The notes: generated from the sequence alone by a model not told the origin. Counted from the stretch's first letter, positions 1 to 6,816 are shown. The stretch: DNA of 12,262 bases from an uncultured Cocleimonas sp. (GCA_937974135.1 CALJIH010000230.1:1-12262), one strand, 5' to 3'. Numbers and translations: made by a program.

Positions 1-1
1 T

Positions 2-418
2 CCTCCTTCGGCGATTGCTGCTACGGTTTTTCCAGATGGTATTCCATTTCTCGTACAAGACTCATCCATGCTTTACGGTAAGATTGGTTACCATGATTGG
101 GAAGGTTTATCGGTTGATTTAGATGAACGTTTTCGTATCGCCGAAAACCTTGGTGATAACAAAGCACTCGTGATGCGTAATCATGGATTTCTAACCGTAG
201 GCAAAACCGCTGGCGAGGCGTTTATGAATATGTATTACCTGATTCGACTATGCGAAGTCGCACTGCAAGCGCACGCCAGCAATCTCAAGATTGATCCTGC
301 CGATGAAGCCTTATGGACAATGTCATGTAAACAGTACGAAGCATTTTCACCAGGTCTACACGAGTGGCCAGCTTTGTTACGACGCGTTGATCGACAAGAC
401 CCTTCTTATAAAAACTAA
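2..418 (+). CDS. Class II aldolase/adducin family protein, 3' part
   Basis: This is the C-terminal 138 residues of a protein whose 5' end lies left of the window; the frame is open from base 2, so the ATG at 68 is internal. The fold is recognised from a YGKIGYHDWEG segment (about residues 25-35 of the visible part) and ALVMRNHGFLTVG (55-67). The histidine of RNHG is the C-terminal zinc ligand of class II aldolases. Members of this family cleave or epimerise sugar phosphates or related hydroxy-acids, or are non-catalytic. The N-terminal HxH zinc ligands and catalytic acid cannot be checked because they are outside the window. The stop is 11 bp before an enolase-superfamily gene on the same strand, suggesting a sugar-acid operon. 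The family is clear; the substrate is unknown. Confidence 0.85.
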   Translation, partial: PPSAIAATVFPDGIPFLVQDSSMLYGKIGYHDWEGLSVDLDERFRIAENLGDNKALVMRNHGFLTVGKTAGEAFMNMYYLIRLCEVALQAHASNLKIDPADEALWTMSCKQYEAFSPGLHEWPALLRRVDRQDPSYKN

Positions 419-429
419 TCAATACACGA

Positions 430-1512
430 ATGAAAATAACAAAACTACAAACGCAACTGGTTAATCTGCCTTTAGATAAACCGATTAAAACCGCGATTCA
501 TAATATGCAATCGGTTGGCTGTGTTTTAGTTTCAATACATTCGAATGAAGGTTTAGTCGGTGAAGGTTATTGTTTTGCTTTAAATGCAGTTCGCTTAAAA
601 GCATTTGATGACATTGTGAAAAGCCTTGCACCGATGATCGAAGGACAAGACACTGATTTCATTGAAGGTATTTGGGAGAATATTTATCAATCACTAAACG
701 CCATGGGCCGCAGTGGTATGACGATTGGCGCTCTAGCTGCTGTAGATACAGCACTTTGGGATTTACAAGGTAAAGCTTTAAACAAACCTTTACACCGTCT
801 CTTTGGGGCTTGTCGCGATAGCATTAAAACCTATGCCAGCAGCGGCTTGTGGTTATCTCAAAATATCGATGAATTATGTGCCGAAGCAGATGATTTTATA
901 AAACAGGGTTTTCAATCAATGAAAATTCGTTTAGGAAAACCAACTTGGCAAGAAGACATTGAACGCGTTAAGGCTGTTAGAGAAACAATTGGCGACAATA
1001 TTGAATTACTGTCTGATGCTAATCAATCACTAAGTACTAAACATGCAATTAGATTAGGTCGAGAGTTAGAAGCTTATAATGTTGGCTGGTTTGAAGAACC
1101 CGTTGATTCAGAAAATTTGGCAGGACACGCTGAAATTCGTAAAAAACTCGATATTAATATTGCATCTGGTGAAACCGAATATACCCGTTTTGGCATGAAA
1201 GCCATGTTAGATAATAAAGCCTGCGATATTCTCATGCCTGATTTACAGCGCATGGGTGGATTGACTGAAATGCGCAAAGTCGCCTCGTTAGCTGCGAGTT
1301 ATCACGTACCGATTTCATCACATATTTTTACTGAACAGAGTTTGTGTATTGCAGGTTCAGCACCTAACTGTATTTCAGTTGAGCATATGTCGTGGTTTGA
1401 AGCACTATTCAATGAAAAAATGGAAATAGAAAACGGCGATTTATTGATTCCTGAGCGAGTGGGAACTGGATTTACGTTTAATCAAGATGCTATTTCTAAA
1501 TATATTTTTTAA
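430..1512 (+). CDS. Mandelate racemase/muconate lactonizing enzyme family protein (enolase superfamily)
   Basis: A complete 360-residue member of the enolase superfamily, which abstracts a proton alpha to a carboxylate in a Mg-dependent reaction such as acid-sugar dehydration, racemisation or cycloisomerisation. An N-terminal capping domain (about 1-125) precedes the TIM barrel. Visible active-site motifs are KIR (K165, R167), metal ligands D196 (SDANQ), E222/E223 (FEEP) and E248 (SGETE), then D271 (MPDLQRMGG) and H298 (SSHIF). The Asp-His dyad together with a KxR motif fits the mandelate-racemase subgroup rather than the muconate-lactonising subgroup, whose second general base is a lysine. 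The start ATG is 11 bp after the aldolase stop, with no good Shine-Dalgarno sequence. Paired with an aldolase, it may dehydrate or isomerise an acid sugar, but the substrate is inference only. Confidence 0.9.
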   Translation: MKITKLQTQLVNLPLDKPIKTAIHNMQSVGCVLVSIHSNEGLVGEGYCFALNAVRLKAFDDIVKSLAPMIEGQDTDFIEGIWENIYQSLNAMGRSGMTIGALAAVDTALWDLQGKALNKPLHRLFGACRDSIKTYASSGLWLSQNIDELCAEADDFIKQGFQSMKIRLGKPTWQEDIERVKAVRETIGDNIELLSDANQSLSTKHAIRLGRELEAYNVGWFEEPVDSENLAGHAEIRKKLDINIASGETEYTRFGMKAMLDNKACDILMPDLQRMGGLTEMRKVASLAASYHVPISSHIFTEQSLCIAGSAPNCISVEHMSWFEALFNEKMEIENGDLLIPERVGTGFTFNQDAISKYIF

Positions 1513-1599
1513 TCTATCAATATAGATATCTCTAACTATTTTCAAATTTGCATGAACCTTTAGCAATCCAAATTTACTTAACTATAGAGCAATGATTCT

Positions 1600-1620
1600 T
1601 TTAACCACTTAGCGGTTAAA
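1600..1620 (+). terminator. Hairpin after the enolase-family gene, weak terminator or operator
   Basis: TTTAACC and GGTTAAA form a perfect 7-bp stem with a 7-nt loop, 87 bp after the stop at 1512. No U tract follows, so it is a poor Rho-independent terminator. It could equally be a protein-binding dyad. Confidence 0.3.
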
Positions 1621-1719
1621 TGCAATATCAGATGGATGGAAAAGAAAAAATGACCTAAATCTGTTAATATTAAGGTATAAATTGCTTCACAGAATCCTCA
1701 AAAATAAGAAAGCAAAGTA

Positions 1720-1794
1720 ATGACAGACCCAAAAATAATAAAAGAAACAATCATTGTTGTACTTATCGTTATCAGCATAATGATTTTTGCTTAA
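1720..1794 (+). CDS. Possible 24-residue single-pass membrane peptide
   Basis: A short open frame starts ATG ACA GAC CCA and ends TAA at 1792-1794. The peptide has a polar, lysine-containing start (MTDPKIIKET) followed by an uninterrupted hydrophobic stretch (IIVVLIVISIMIFA) running to the C-terminus. This is the design of small bacterial inner-membrane peptides, with lysines favouring an N-in orientation. A purine-rich AAGAAAG ends 7 nt before the ATG and a TATAAA lies about 40 bp upstream. It resembles no family I know. A frame this short can occur by chance; the clean hydrophobic composition and position in an otherwise empty gap are the reasons to list it. Confidence 0.35.
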   Translation: MTDPKIIKETIIVVLIVISIMIFA

Positions 1795-1866
1795 CAGCGA
1801 ATAACAACAATTAGTTAAACTATTTATATAAGATCGCTAACAGAGATCTGTAAGATCTGTTGTATT

Positions 1867-1890
1867 AAAAAAGACACCCCCCTACTTTTT
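1867..1890 (+). repeat. Interspersed C-run repeat, copy 1
   Basis: The core GACACCCCCCTAC is preceded by six A and followed by five T. It lies 51 bp before the radical SAM start, with the C-rich strand on that gene's sense strand. The ATCC after the T run is also present after copy 3. Confidence 0.85.
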
Positions 1891-1941
1891 ATCCCTTTTC
1901 TGTGAAATACTTATTTCAAGTATCTACCACTAAAAATATCA

Positions 1942-3465
1942 GTGAATTCATCTTCCATTATTCTAACAACGCTCAATGCGCGCTTCATTCATTCTGCTTT
2001 TGGCTTACGCTATTTGTACGCGAATATGGGAGAGCTCCAAAACAAAACCCTGCTTAAAGAATTTACCATTCACGAGCGCCCTATTGATATCGCTGAAAAG
2101 CTCTTGCAACTCGAACCAAGTATTATTGGTTTTAGCGTGTATATTTGGAATGTTGACGAAATTTCAGAAACAGTCAGTATTTTGAAGCAAATCGCGCCTG
2201 AAATAATGATTGTTTTAGGTGGACCTGAAGTCAGTCATTTACCAGATAAGCCAGACGTGGTGGATATTGCTGATTACATTATCAAAGGAGCAGGTGAAAT
2301 TAGTTTTCAATTGCTCTGCCAACAGATCTTAAATCAGCAAAAGCCTCTGAATAAAGTCATTGATGGGATATCTGAAAGTCTGGATAAATTAGATCTTCCT
2401 TATGAGTTTTATGACGATGACGACATAAAGAACAGAATCATTTATGTCGAAGCTTCACGGGGTTGTCCGTTTAAATGTGAATTTTGTTTATCTTCTTTAG
2501 ACAAAACATCCAAACCCTTTGAACTCGATTCATTTCTCAAAGAAATGGATACTTTATTTATTCGAGGAGCGCGAAATTTTAAGTTTATTGATCGCACCTT
2601 TAATTTAAAAGTGAGTACCAGTGTCGCTATCTTAGAATTCTTTTTAGACAGAATGACCGAAGATTTATATCTGCATTTTGAAGTTATTCCTGACAATCTA
2701 CCTGAAAGGCTCAAGCAAACTTTGATTCGATTCCCTAAAAATTCCTTACAGTTTGAGATTGGTGTACAAACTTTCGACCCGCAGATTCAAACCTTGATCA
2801 GTCGTAAGCAAAATAATGATAAAACCAAAGAAAATCTGCGTTGGCTGCGGCAACATACAGGCGCACATATACATGCCGATTTAATCTTTGGCTTACCTTC
2901 AGATACCTTAGATAATTTTGGTGAAAGTTTCGACCAGTTGGTGGCTTTGAACCCGCAAGAAATCCAATTAGGAATTCTCAAACGCTTACGCGGCGCACCG
3001 ATCAATCGTCATAACGATGAATATAAAATGGTGTATGAAGATTTACCTCCTTATACGGTATTAAAGACCAAAGATATTGACTTTAATAGTATGCAACGCG
3101 TTAAACGATTCGCGCGATACTGGGATATGATTGCGAACTCAGGACGTTTCAAATATACCTTGCCGTTAATCCTAGATGGATCGGATGATCCAATTTATAA
3201 CACTTCTTTCAAACGATTCATGGCCTTATCTGATGCATTTTTCGAACGCGAAGGCAGTACATGGAAAATTTCATTACCGCGTTTATACAAATTGATTTTT
3301 GAAGTATTGATTAACGAACTTGAAACGGATGAAGAACAAGTAAAGATATTACTCGAAAAAGATTATGCACGATCAAAACAAAAAGGCTCCTTAGAATTAT
3401 TACTTAACGCTAAGAGAAAACTTCGCACAGGCAAAGCAAATAAACGTCAGAAAAATCACGGGTGA
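1942..3465 (+). CDS. B12-binding-domain radical SAM protein (DUF4080-like C-terminus)
   Basis: A 507-residue protein. The N-terminal Rossmann-like domain (about 5-130) opens with IILTTLNARFIHSAFGLRYL and has the GGPE motif (93-96) typical of cobalamin-binding radical SAM proteins. The usual DxHxxG cobalamin histidine motif is not visible, so cobalamin binding is doubtful. The radical SAM cluster motif CPFKCEFC (C175, C179, C182) should bind a 4Fe-4S cluster and S-adenosylmethionine. The barrel continues through IGVQTF and ADLIFGLP, and the last 150-200 residues resemble DUF4080. The reaction is unknown for this group. The start is GTG at 1942: a stop lies in frame at 1903-1905, no ATG falls between, and the N-terminus lines up with the family from here. 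No Shine-Dalgarno sequence is seen. Confidence 0.85.
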   Translation: MNSSSIILTTLNARFIHSAFGLRYLYANMGELQNKTLLKEFTIHERPIDIAEKLLQLEPSIIGFSVYIWNVDEISETVSILKQIAPEIMIVLGGPEVSHLPDKPDVVDIADYIIKGAGEISFQLLCQQILNQQKPLNKVIDGISESLDKLDLPYEFYDDDDIKNRIIYVEASRGCPFKCEFCLSSLDKTSKPFELDSFLKEMDTLFIRGARNFKFIDRTFNLKVSTSVAILEFFLDRMTEDLYLHFEVIPDNLPERLKQTLIRFPKNSLQFEIGVQTFDPQIQTLISRKQNNDKTKENLRWLRQHTGAHIHADLIFGLPSDTLDNFGESFDQLVALNPQEIQLGILKRLRGAPINRHNDEYKMVYEDLPPYTVLKTKDIDFNSMQRVKRFARYWDMIANSGRFKYTLPLILDGSDDPIYNTSFKRFMALSDAFFEREGSTWKISLPRLYKLIFEVLINELETDEEQVKILLEKDYARSKQKGSLELLLNAKRKLRTGKANKRQKNHG

Positions 3466-3560
3466 TAGTAATTAGTAGTTAGGACAATAGAAAAATAAAA
3501 AAATTAATGGAAACTTTTGATCAAGTTTGTTGTTCTAAGCAAAAATAAAATAATCATGAA

Positions 3561-3589
3561 TTGATGTTGAGATTTGATTGTTTTATATT
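3561..3589 (+). promoter_or_regulatory. Candidate sigma70 promoter for the His-rich lipoprotein gene
   Basis: TTGATG (3561-3566) and TATATT (3584-3589) are separated by 17 bp, matching 4/6 and 5/6 of the consensus hexamers. Transcription would start near 3596, giving a leader of about 100 nt. The region is very AT-rich, so chance matches are likely. Confidence 0.35.
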
Positions 3590-3603
3590 CACTTTTTAAT
3601 TTT

Positions 3604-3626
3604 GTAAGTAAAGTATTTTTACGTAC
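3604..3626. promoter_or_regulatory. Dyad before the His-rich lipoprotein gene, possible operator
   Basis: GTAAGTAAA and TTTACGTAC are inverted repeats matching at 8 of 9 positions across a 5-bp centre. The site would fall just downstream of the predicted transcription start, a place where a repressor could block transcription. The binding protein is unknown; it does not match Fur or Zur consensus boxes as I remember them. Confidence 0.35.
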
Positions 3627-3696
3627 CAATTAATCGAATAAATGACAGGAAGTCAAATCGCCATGTGGCAACATTCTATCAAATAGAGGAAAAATA

Positions 3697-3927
3697 ATGA
3701 AAATGACAAAAGTTCTTACAGTTTCTGCAATCGCCTTTGTATTAAGTGCTTGTAGCCCAAGTCAAAGTCAAATCGAAGGTGCAGCTCCTGCTCTTGCAGC
3801 AAAAGGTGGTAAGCATGTACATAATGTTGAAGGACATGGTGATTTTACTCACTCACATAAAGGCAACAGTACTGAAAATCACACGCATTCATGGGCTGAA
3901 ATTCAAAAGCAAATTAAAGGCCAATAA
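3697..3927 (+). CDS. Small histidine-rich lipoprotein
   Basis: A 76-residue protein with a type II signal peptide: lysines at 2 and 5, a hydrophobic stretch, then lipobox LSAC with the lipidated cysteine at 19. The mature part of about 57 residues has seven histidines between 40 and 64, arranged as three HxH pairs (40/42, 52/54, 62/64) plus H47. Such spacing suggests binding of Zn, Cu or Ni at the periplasmic face of a membrane, but this is inference and I recognise no named family. AGAGGA at 3685-3690, six bases before the ATG, decides the start over the second ATG at 3703. It is flanked by its own dyad upstream and a strong hairpin downstream, so it is probably a single-gene unit. Confidence 0.8.
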   Translation: MKMTKVLTVSAIAFVLSACSPSQSQIEGAAPALAAKGGKHVHNVEGHGDFTHSHKGNSTENHTHSWAEIQKQIKGQ

Positions 3928-3934
3928 GTTACAG

Positions 3935-3964
3935 ATACCCAACGAATATAAATTCGTTGGGTAT
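3935..3964 (+). terminator. Hairpin after the lipoprotein gene, probable terminator
   Basis: ATACCCAACGAAT and ATTCGTTGGGTAT form a perfect 13-bp stem with a 4-nt loop, starting 7 bp after the stop codon. The U-rich tract (TGTTTTT) begins only about 12 bp after the stem, so termination efficiency is uncertain. Confidence 0.6.
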
Positions 3965-4041
3965 TATCAGTAGAGTGTTTTTCTAATTCTCTATTCTGAG
4001 AATTTCCAAATCTTCATCAGTCACACAAAATGTGCATAAAA

Positions 4042-4069
4042 TTGCACTATTGTTTCTTTTTCATATACT
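4042..4069 (+). promoter_or_regulatory. Candidate promoter with overlapping dyad before yaeH-like gene
   Basis: TTGCAC (4042-4047) and TATACT (4064-4069) are 16 bp apart. The -10 matches 5/6; the -35 is poor. GTGCA-N6-TGCAC (4032-4047) overlaps the -35 and could be an operator. A start near 4076 leaves a short leader of about 20 nt. Confidence 0.35.
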
Positions 4070-4095
4070 CATAACTTCAACAAGAGGAATTTTCA

Positions 4096-4485
4096 ATGAG
4101 CGATTTCCCAGCTTTATCCGAAATGGGCGTAAAAGGTTTTAGCGAAATAAAACGCTACTCTGTAATGCAAGACCAAAAAGATCGTGATGTATTAAGAATT
4201 TCCTACAAACGAAAAAAAGGGTCAATGCTACCCAAACGCAAAACCTTTCGTTTTGGTAGGTCTTCTAAAATGGTTAATGACTCAACAGCTCCAAGTGGTC
4301 ATATTGAAATCTATGAAATTTCACCTTTTTTGCAAAAAGTAATGCTGGAATTAGATTCAATTATTGGCACGAGCATCTCTGATAAAGATAAAATAGAAGC
4401 GTTAATAAGCCAAGTTAACCAATTAGAAAAAGAAGCAATGTTTATCACCTCGGAAATGAAATCAATATTAAAAGATTTAGAGTAA
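4096..4485 (+). CDS. yaeH: DUF3461 (UPF0325, YaeH-like) protein
   Basis: A 129-residue cytoplasmic protein similar in length and along its whole length to E. coli YaeH as I remember it. Shared features are an early EIKRYSVMQ segment (family form EIDRYSLRQ), the basic KTFRFGR region near residue 50, EIYEISPFLQKVMLELD in the middle (family form EVQEISPNLRYIIDELD), and a C-terminal helical, probably coiled-coil, segment from about 95 to 129. Its function is unknown. AGAGGA at 4084-4089 is well placed before the ATG. The stop is 18 bp before a membrane-protein gene on the same strand, so the two are probably co-transcribed. Confidence 0.8.
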   Translation: MSDFPALSEMGVKGFSEIKRYSVMQDQKDRDVLRISYKRKKGSMLPKRKTFRFGRSSKMVNDSTAPSGHIEIYEISPFLQKVMLELDSIIGTSISDKDKIEALISQVNQLEKEAMFITSEMKSILKDLE

Positions 4486-4503
4486 TCTGCTTTCATTAGA
4501 GTA

Positions 4504-5100
4504 ATGTTTAGCCAAAGTCGCTATAACCCTAATAAACTACACATCTATAAACAATGGTTAATTACAGGGATATTGTTGTTTTTAATGACAATTTCTAGAA
4601 CTGCTTGGTTTCCTTACTTACAAGATACATCATGGGCCGTTTTCTTTTTAATTGGATTTTATCTACGTAGCTTCTTAGGCTTACCTTTAATTATCATCAG
4701 TGCGATGGTGATTGATTTTGTGCAAATTGCTGCAAGAGGTGGACACCAGGACTACTTTCTATCCCCTTCATATTTTTACATTATTCCCGCTTATGCTGCG
4801 TTGTGGTTTGCAGGTAGATTTTTTGCTGCAAAATACAGTGAAAACGTTACTGGCTTCTTAATATTTATTTGCTCAGCGATTCTTGGCATCGTCATTTGTC
4901 AATTGATTTCAAGTGGAGGTTATTACTGGATATCCAAGAACTTTATAGAGTTAAGCTTCAATGAACTTGTGATTCGTACTTTAGAATACTTACCACTGGC
5001 GCTAAAAATTAACCTATTCTATTTAATCATAGCGGCTGTGATACATTTAACCTTCACGAAGTTCCTGCTTTTTAATAATCAAGCAGAAAAAAACTCCTAA
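4504..5100 (+). CDS. Six-helix membrane protein, ECF S-component-like (possible cobalamin transporter)
   Basis: A 198-residue integral membrane protein with hydrophobic segments near 17-33, 43-58, 59-77, 89-108, 115-136 and 168-190. The pattern of an SWAVFFLIGFYLR helix, an IDF motif at 70-72, a conserved loop with SPSYFYIIPAYAALWFAGR (87-105), and a final helix matches a proteobacterial family often annotated as cobalamin ABC transporter or ECF S component. Such proteins bind a vitamin and usually work with ATPase and transmembrane partners; none is encoded here. The cobalamin assignment comes from my memory of family names, not from residues I can point to. The gene follows the yaeH-like gene by 18 bp and has only a weak ribosome site (AGAG). 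Confidence 0.65.
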   Translation: MFSQSRYNPNKLHIYKQWLITGILLFLMTISRTAWFPYLQDTSWAVFFLIGFYLRSFLGLPLIIISAMVIDFVQIAARGGHQDYFLSPSYFYIIPAYAALWFAGRFFAAKYSENVTGFLIFICSAILGIVICQLISSGGYYWISKNFIELSFNELVIRTLEYLPLALKINLFYLIIAAVIHLTFTKFLLFNNQAEKNS

Positions 5101-5120
5101 AGAATATGCATGATGTAAGT

Positions 5121-5537
5121 CTAGAAATTAAACTTCTCATGCCAAACAATCTCCCAAAGATTATTTTCTGGATCTTGAAAATAAGCACAAAAGCCTCCCC
5201 ATTCAGGCTCAAAGCCTTCTTGAGTAATCGTCGCATTTAGCTTTTTAGCTTTTATTATTAGGTCATCAAGAGATTTTTTTGAATCTACATTGAGTGAAAT
5301 TGACATAGATTTGTTTTCATCTACGTTATCGATGTTTATCCCGGCTTGTTTGGCTAATAGATGCTTTGGGTACAAAGCCAGAATCAGTGATCCTGACTTG
5401 TACATAATATACGGATGATCTTCTACATCGCTTTCAGCATAAACTTCAAAGCCTAATCCTGAATAAAACGTCTTCATCTTTTTCAGGTCAGCTACACCCA
5501 AGGTAAGATAGGAAATTGCTGATTTTTCAATATTCAT
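5121..5537 (-). CDS. VOC family protein (glyoxalase/bleomycin-resistance fold)
   Basis: A 138-residue protein with the two paired beta-alpha-beta-beta-beta modules of the vicinal oxygen chelate superfamily. The first module starts ISYLTLGVADLKKMKTFYSG (8-27). The second ends GGFCAYFQDPENNLWEIVW (114-132), where the glutamate of LWEIVW sits at the usual metal-ligand position. An N-terminal metal-ligand histidine is not evident. Substrates in this superfamily vary widely (methylglyoxal adducts, antibiotics, catechols), so no reaction is assigned. It follows the aldo/keto reductase gene on the minus strand with 40 bp between, and that gap is nearly filled by repeat copy 2. No Shine-Dalgarno sequence is seen. 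It converges on the membrane-protein gene 20 bp away. Confidence 0.85.
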   Translation of the reverse strand: MNIEKSAISYLTLGVADLKKMKTFYSGLGFEVYAESDVEDHPYIMYKSGSLILALYPKHLLAKQAGINIDNVDENKSMSISLNVDSKKSLDDLIIKAKKLNATITQEGFEPEWGGFCAYFQDPENNLWEIVWHEKFNF

Positions 5538-5552
5538 AACTTGAAAGTGCCC

Positions 5553-5573
5553 AAAACTAGGGGGGTGTCTTTT
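5553..5573 (-). repeat. Interspersed C-run repeat, copy 2 (inverted)
   Basis: On the minus strand this reads A-run, GACACCCCCCTAG, T-run: one change (TAC to TAG) from copy 1. It starts 4 bp after the stop of the reductase gene and ends 15 bp before the VOC start, with the C-rich strand on the sense strand of both genes. Confidence 0.85.
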
Positions 5574-5577
5574 ACGA

Positions 5578-6630
5578 TTAAAAAGGAACAGGAAACTGCT
5601 TTATCACAGCATCTATCTCTTCCATAATTTCATCTGTTAACACCACATTATAAGCATCAATATCTTCTTTTAATTGTTCTAAAGAAGTAGCCCCAATGAT
5701 GGATGAAGTCACGCCTTTGAATTGATAAACATAAGCTAAAGCGAGTTTTGTAAGGCTTAAACCATGTTTTGTTGCGATGTCATAATATGCCTCTATTGCA
5801 GCATGCGAATGACTAGTATCGCGGAAAATTCCGTTACGCTGTTCAATCGTCCAACGACAGTTTTCAGGCAGTGCCCCATTGCGATATTTACCCGATAAAG
5901 CTCCACCAGCAAGTGGTGACCATGGTAAATAAGCGACATCATTTAACACACAGGTTTCAATCACATACGGTGAATCAAGCAAATGTAATAAATTGAATTC
6001 GTTTTGAATCGAGACCATTTTCGGAAGATCATGCTTCTCAGCAAGTCGAAGATATTCATTAATACCCCACGGAGTATCATCAGATAAACCAATATGTCGA
6101 ATTTTACCTTCTTTAACTAATTCTCCTAGAGTAGTAAGAATCTCAAGATGTTCTTCTCGTTCCTTTTCTACATCAATCGATTCTATATCCAGTTGTTGCG
6201 GCCAATGCGAACCAAATTTTGGCACAGGTCTATTCGGCCAATGGAGTTGGTATAAATCTACATAATCGGTTTGTAGATTTTTTAAGGATCCTTCCAGTGC
6301 TAACTTTATGCCTTTTCCATTAAGCATTTCACCATCACGAATCCAAGGAACTTCTTTTCCAGCTACCTTGGTCGCTAACACAATCTGTTCACGCCTACTT
6401 CGGTCCTGTGCCAACCATGTACCAATGTATCTTTCTGTTAAACCACATGTTTCTGGCTTGGGTGGAACTGCATAAACTTCTGCGGTATCAATAAAGTTAA
6501 TATTCTGCTGCAGTGCATAGTCAAGTTGTTCGTGTGCATCGCTTTCTGTATTTTGGCTGCCCCAAGTCATCGTGCCTAAGCACACTTCAGATACTTGTAA
6601 ATCGCTACTACCCAGTTTTACTTTTTTCAT
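5578..6630 (-). CDS. tas: Tas-like NADP(H)-dependent aldo/keto reductase
   Basis: A 350-residue cytosolic oxidoreductase of the aldo/keto reductase superfamily, a TIM barrel that reduces carbonyls with NADPH. It matches E. coli Tas closely: LGTMTWGSQN near the start, the DTAEVYAVPPKPET segment, LQTDYVDLYQLHWPNRP, and SIIGATSLEQLKEDID near the C-terminus. The catalytic tetrad is visible as D49, Y54, K89 and H131 (numbering from the TTG one codon upstream). The start at ATG 6630 is preferred over the adjacent TTG at 6633 because GAGAG then lies 6 bases upstream. Tas was named for suppression of tyrosine auxotrophy in E. coli; its physiological substrate is not settled. It is transcribed divergently from purM, with the VOC gene downstream. 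Confidence 0.9.
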   Translation of the reverse strand: MKKVKLGSSDLQVSEVCLGTMTWGSQNTESDAHEQLDYALQQNINFIDTAEVYAVPPKPETCGLTERYIGTWLAQDRSRREQIVLATKVAGKEVPWIRDGEMLNGKGIKLALEGSLKNLQTDYVDLYQLHWPNRPVPKFGSHWPQQLDIESIDVEKEREEHLEILTTLGELVKEGKIRHIGLSDDTPWGINEYLRLAEKHDLPKMVSIQNEFNLLHLLDSPYVIETCVLNDVAYLPWSPLAGGALSGKYRNGALPENCRWTIEQRNGIFRDTSHSHAAIEAYYDIATKHGLSLTKLALAYVYQFKGVTSSIIGATSLEQLKEDIDAYNVVLTDEIMEEIDAVIKQFPVPF

Positions 6631-6770
6631 CAATCACTCTCTATTTTTATCTTGCTTCACATCTTACCTAATTATTTCCAAATGACTATTCGAAAAAATC
6701 ATTAATAAGGTTAAAAAACTTAGTTGAAGATTTTCTTGATTGAAACCAACAAATAACAGTTTATCTCAAA

Positions 6771-6796
6771 CATAGTCAAGTATTACTTGAACTATG
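6771..6796. promoter_or_regulatory. 26-bp palindrome in the tas-purM gap, probable operator
   Basis: CATAGTCAAGTA pairs with TACTTG-A-ACTATG around a single central T: 12 bp each side with one extra A. The inner 15 bp (TCAAGTA-T-TACTTGA) is a perfect palindrome. It recalls MerR-family operators; SoxR boxes share TCAAG/CTTGA but have 4 rather than 5 bases between. It overlaps the TTGAAC hexamer at 6787. Confidence 0.5.
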
Positions 6797-6816
6797 AATA
6801 ATCCTACTGATAACAT
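6787..6816 (+). promoter_or_regulatory. Weak candidate promoter upstream of the 6893 hairpin
   Basis: TTGAAC (6787-6792) and TAACAT (6811-6816) are 18 bp apart, each about 4/6 to consensus. It could drive a short transcript ending at the hairpin at 6893-6964. Confidence 0.25.

Larger units (their letters stand above)
1513..1941. other. 429-bp intergenic region between the enolase-family and radical SAM genes
   Basis: No gene of ordinary length fits on either strand. The gap holds a hairpin (1600-1620), a possible 24-codon membrane peptide gene (1720-1794), a bulged dyad (1839-1861: AACAG/CTGTT and ATCT/AGAT around GTA) that contains AGATCTGT twice, and repeat copy 1 (1867-1890). A TATAAA at 1676-1681 could be a -10 element, but no convincing -35 partner is present. 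Confidence 0.6.

Noticed and set aside
1867..1890. G-run of the repeat as a G-quadruplex
   Set aside because: Only a single run of six or seven G occurs per copy; four runs are needed within one strand.
3642..3686. A 14-codon frame upstream of the lipoprotein gene whose stop overlaps the ribosome site
   Set aside because: Too short, no ribosome site of its own, and no leader-peptide signature such as repeated regulatory codons.
3928..4095. A cobalamin riboswitch before the yaeH/S-component operon
   Set aside because: The gap is only 168 bp, partly used by a terminator hairpin and promoter, and no B12-box-like motif was seen.
4311..4496. A 61-codon minus-strand frame over the end of the yaeH-like gene
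   Set aside because: It is antisense to a conserved gene, with no independent support.
6773..6790. A SoxR box in the tas-purM gap
   Set aside because: The half-sites TCAAG/CTTGA match, but the spacing is 5 instead of 4 and the outer CC/GG bases are missing; kept only as a generic operator.
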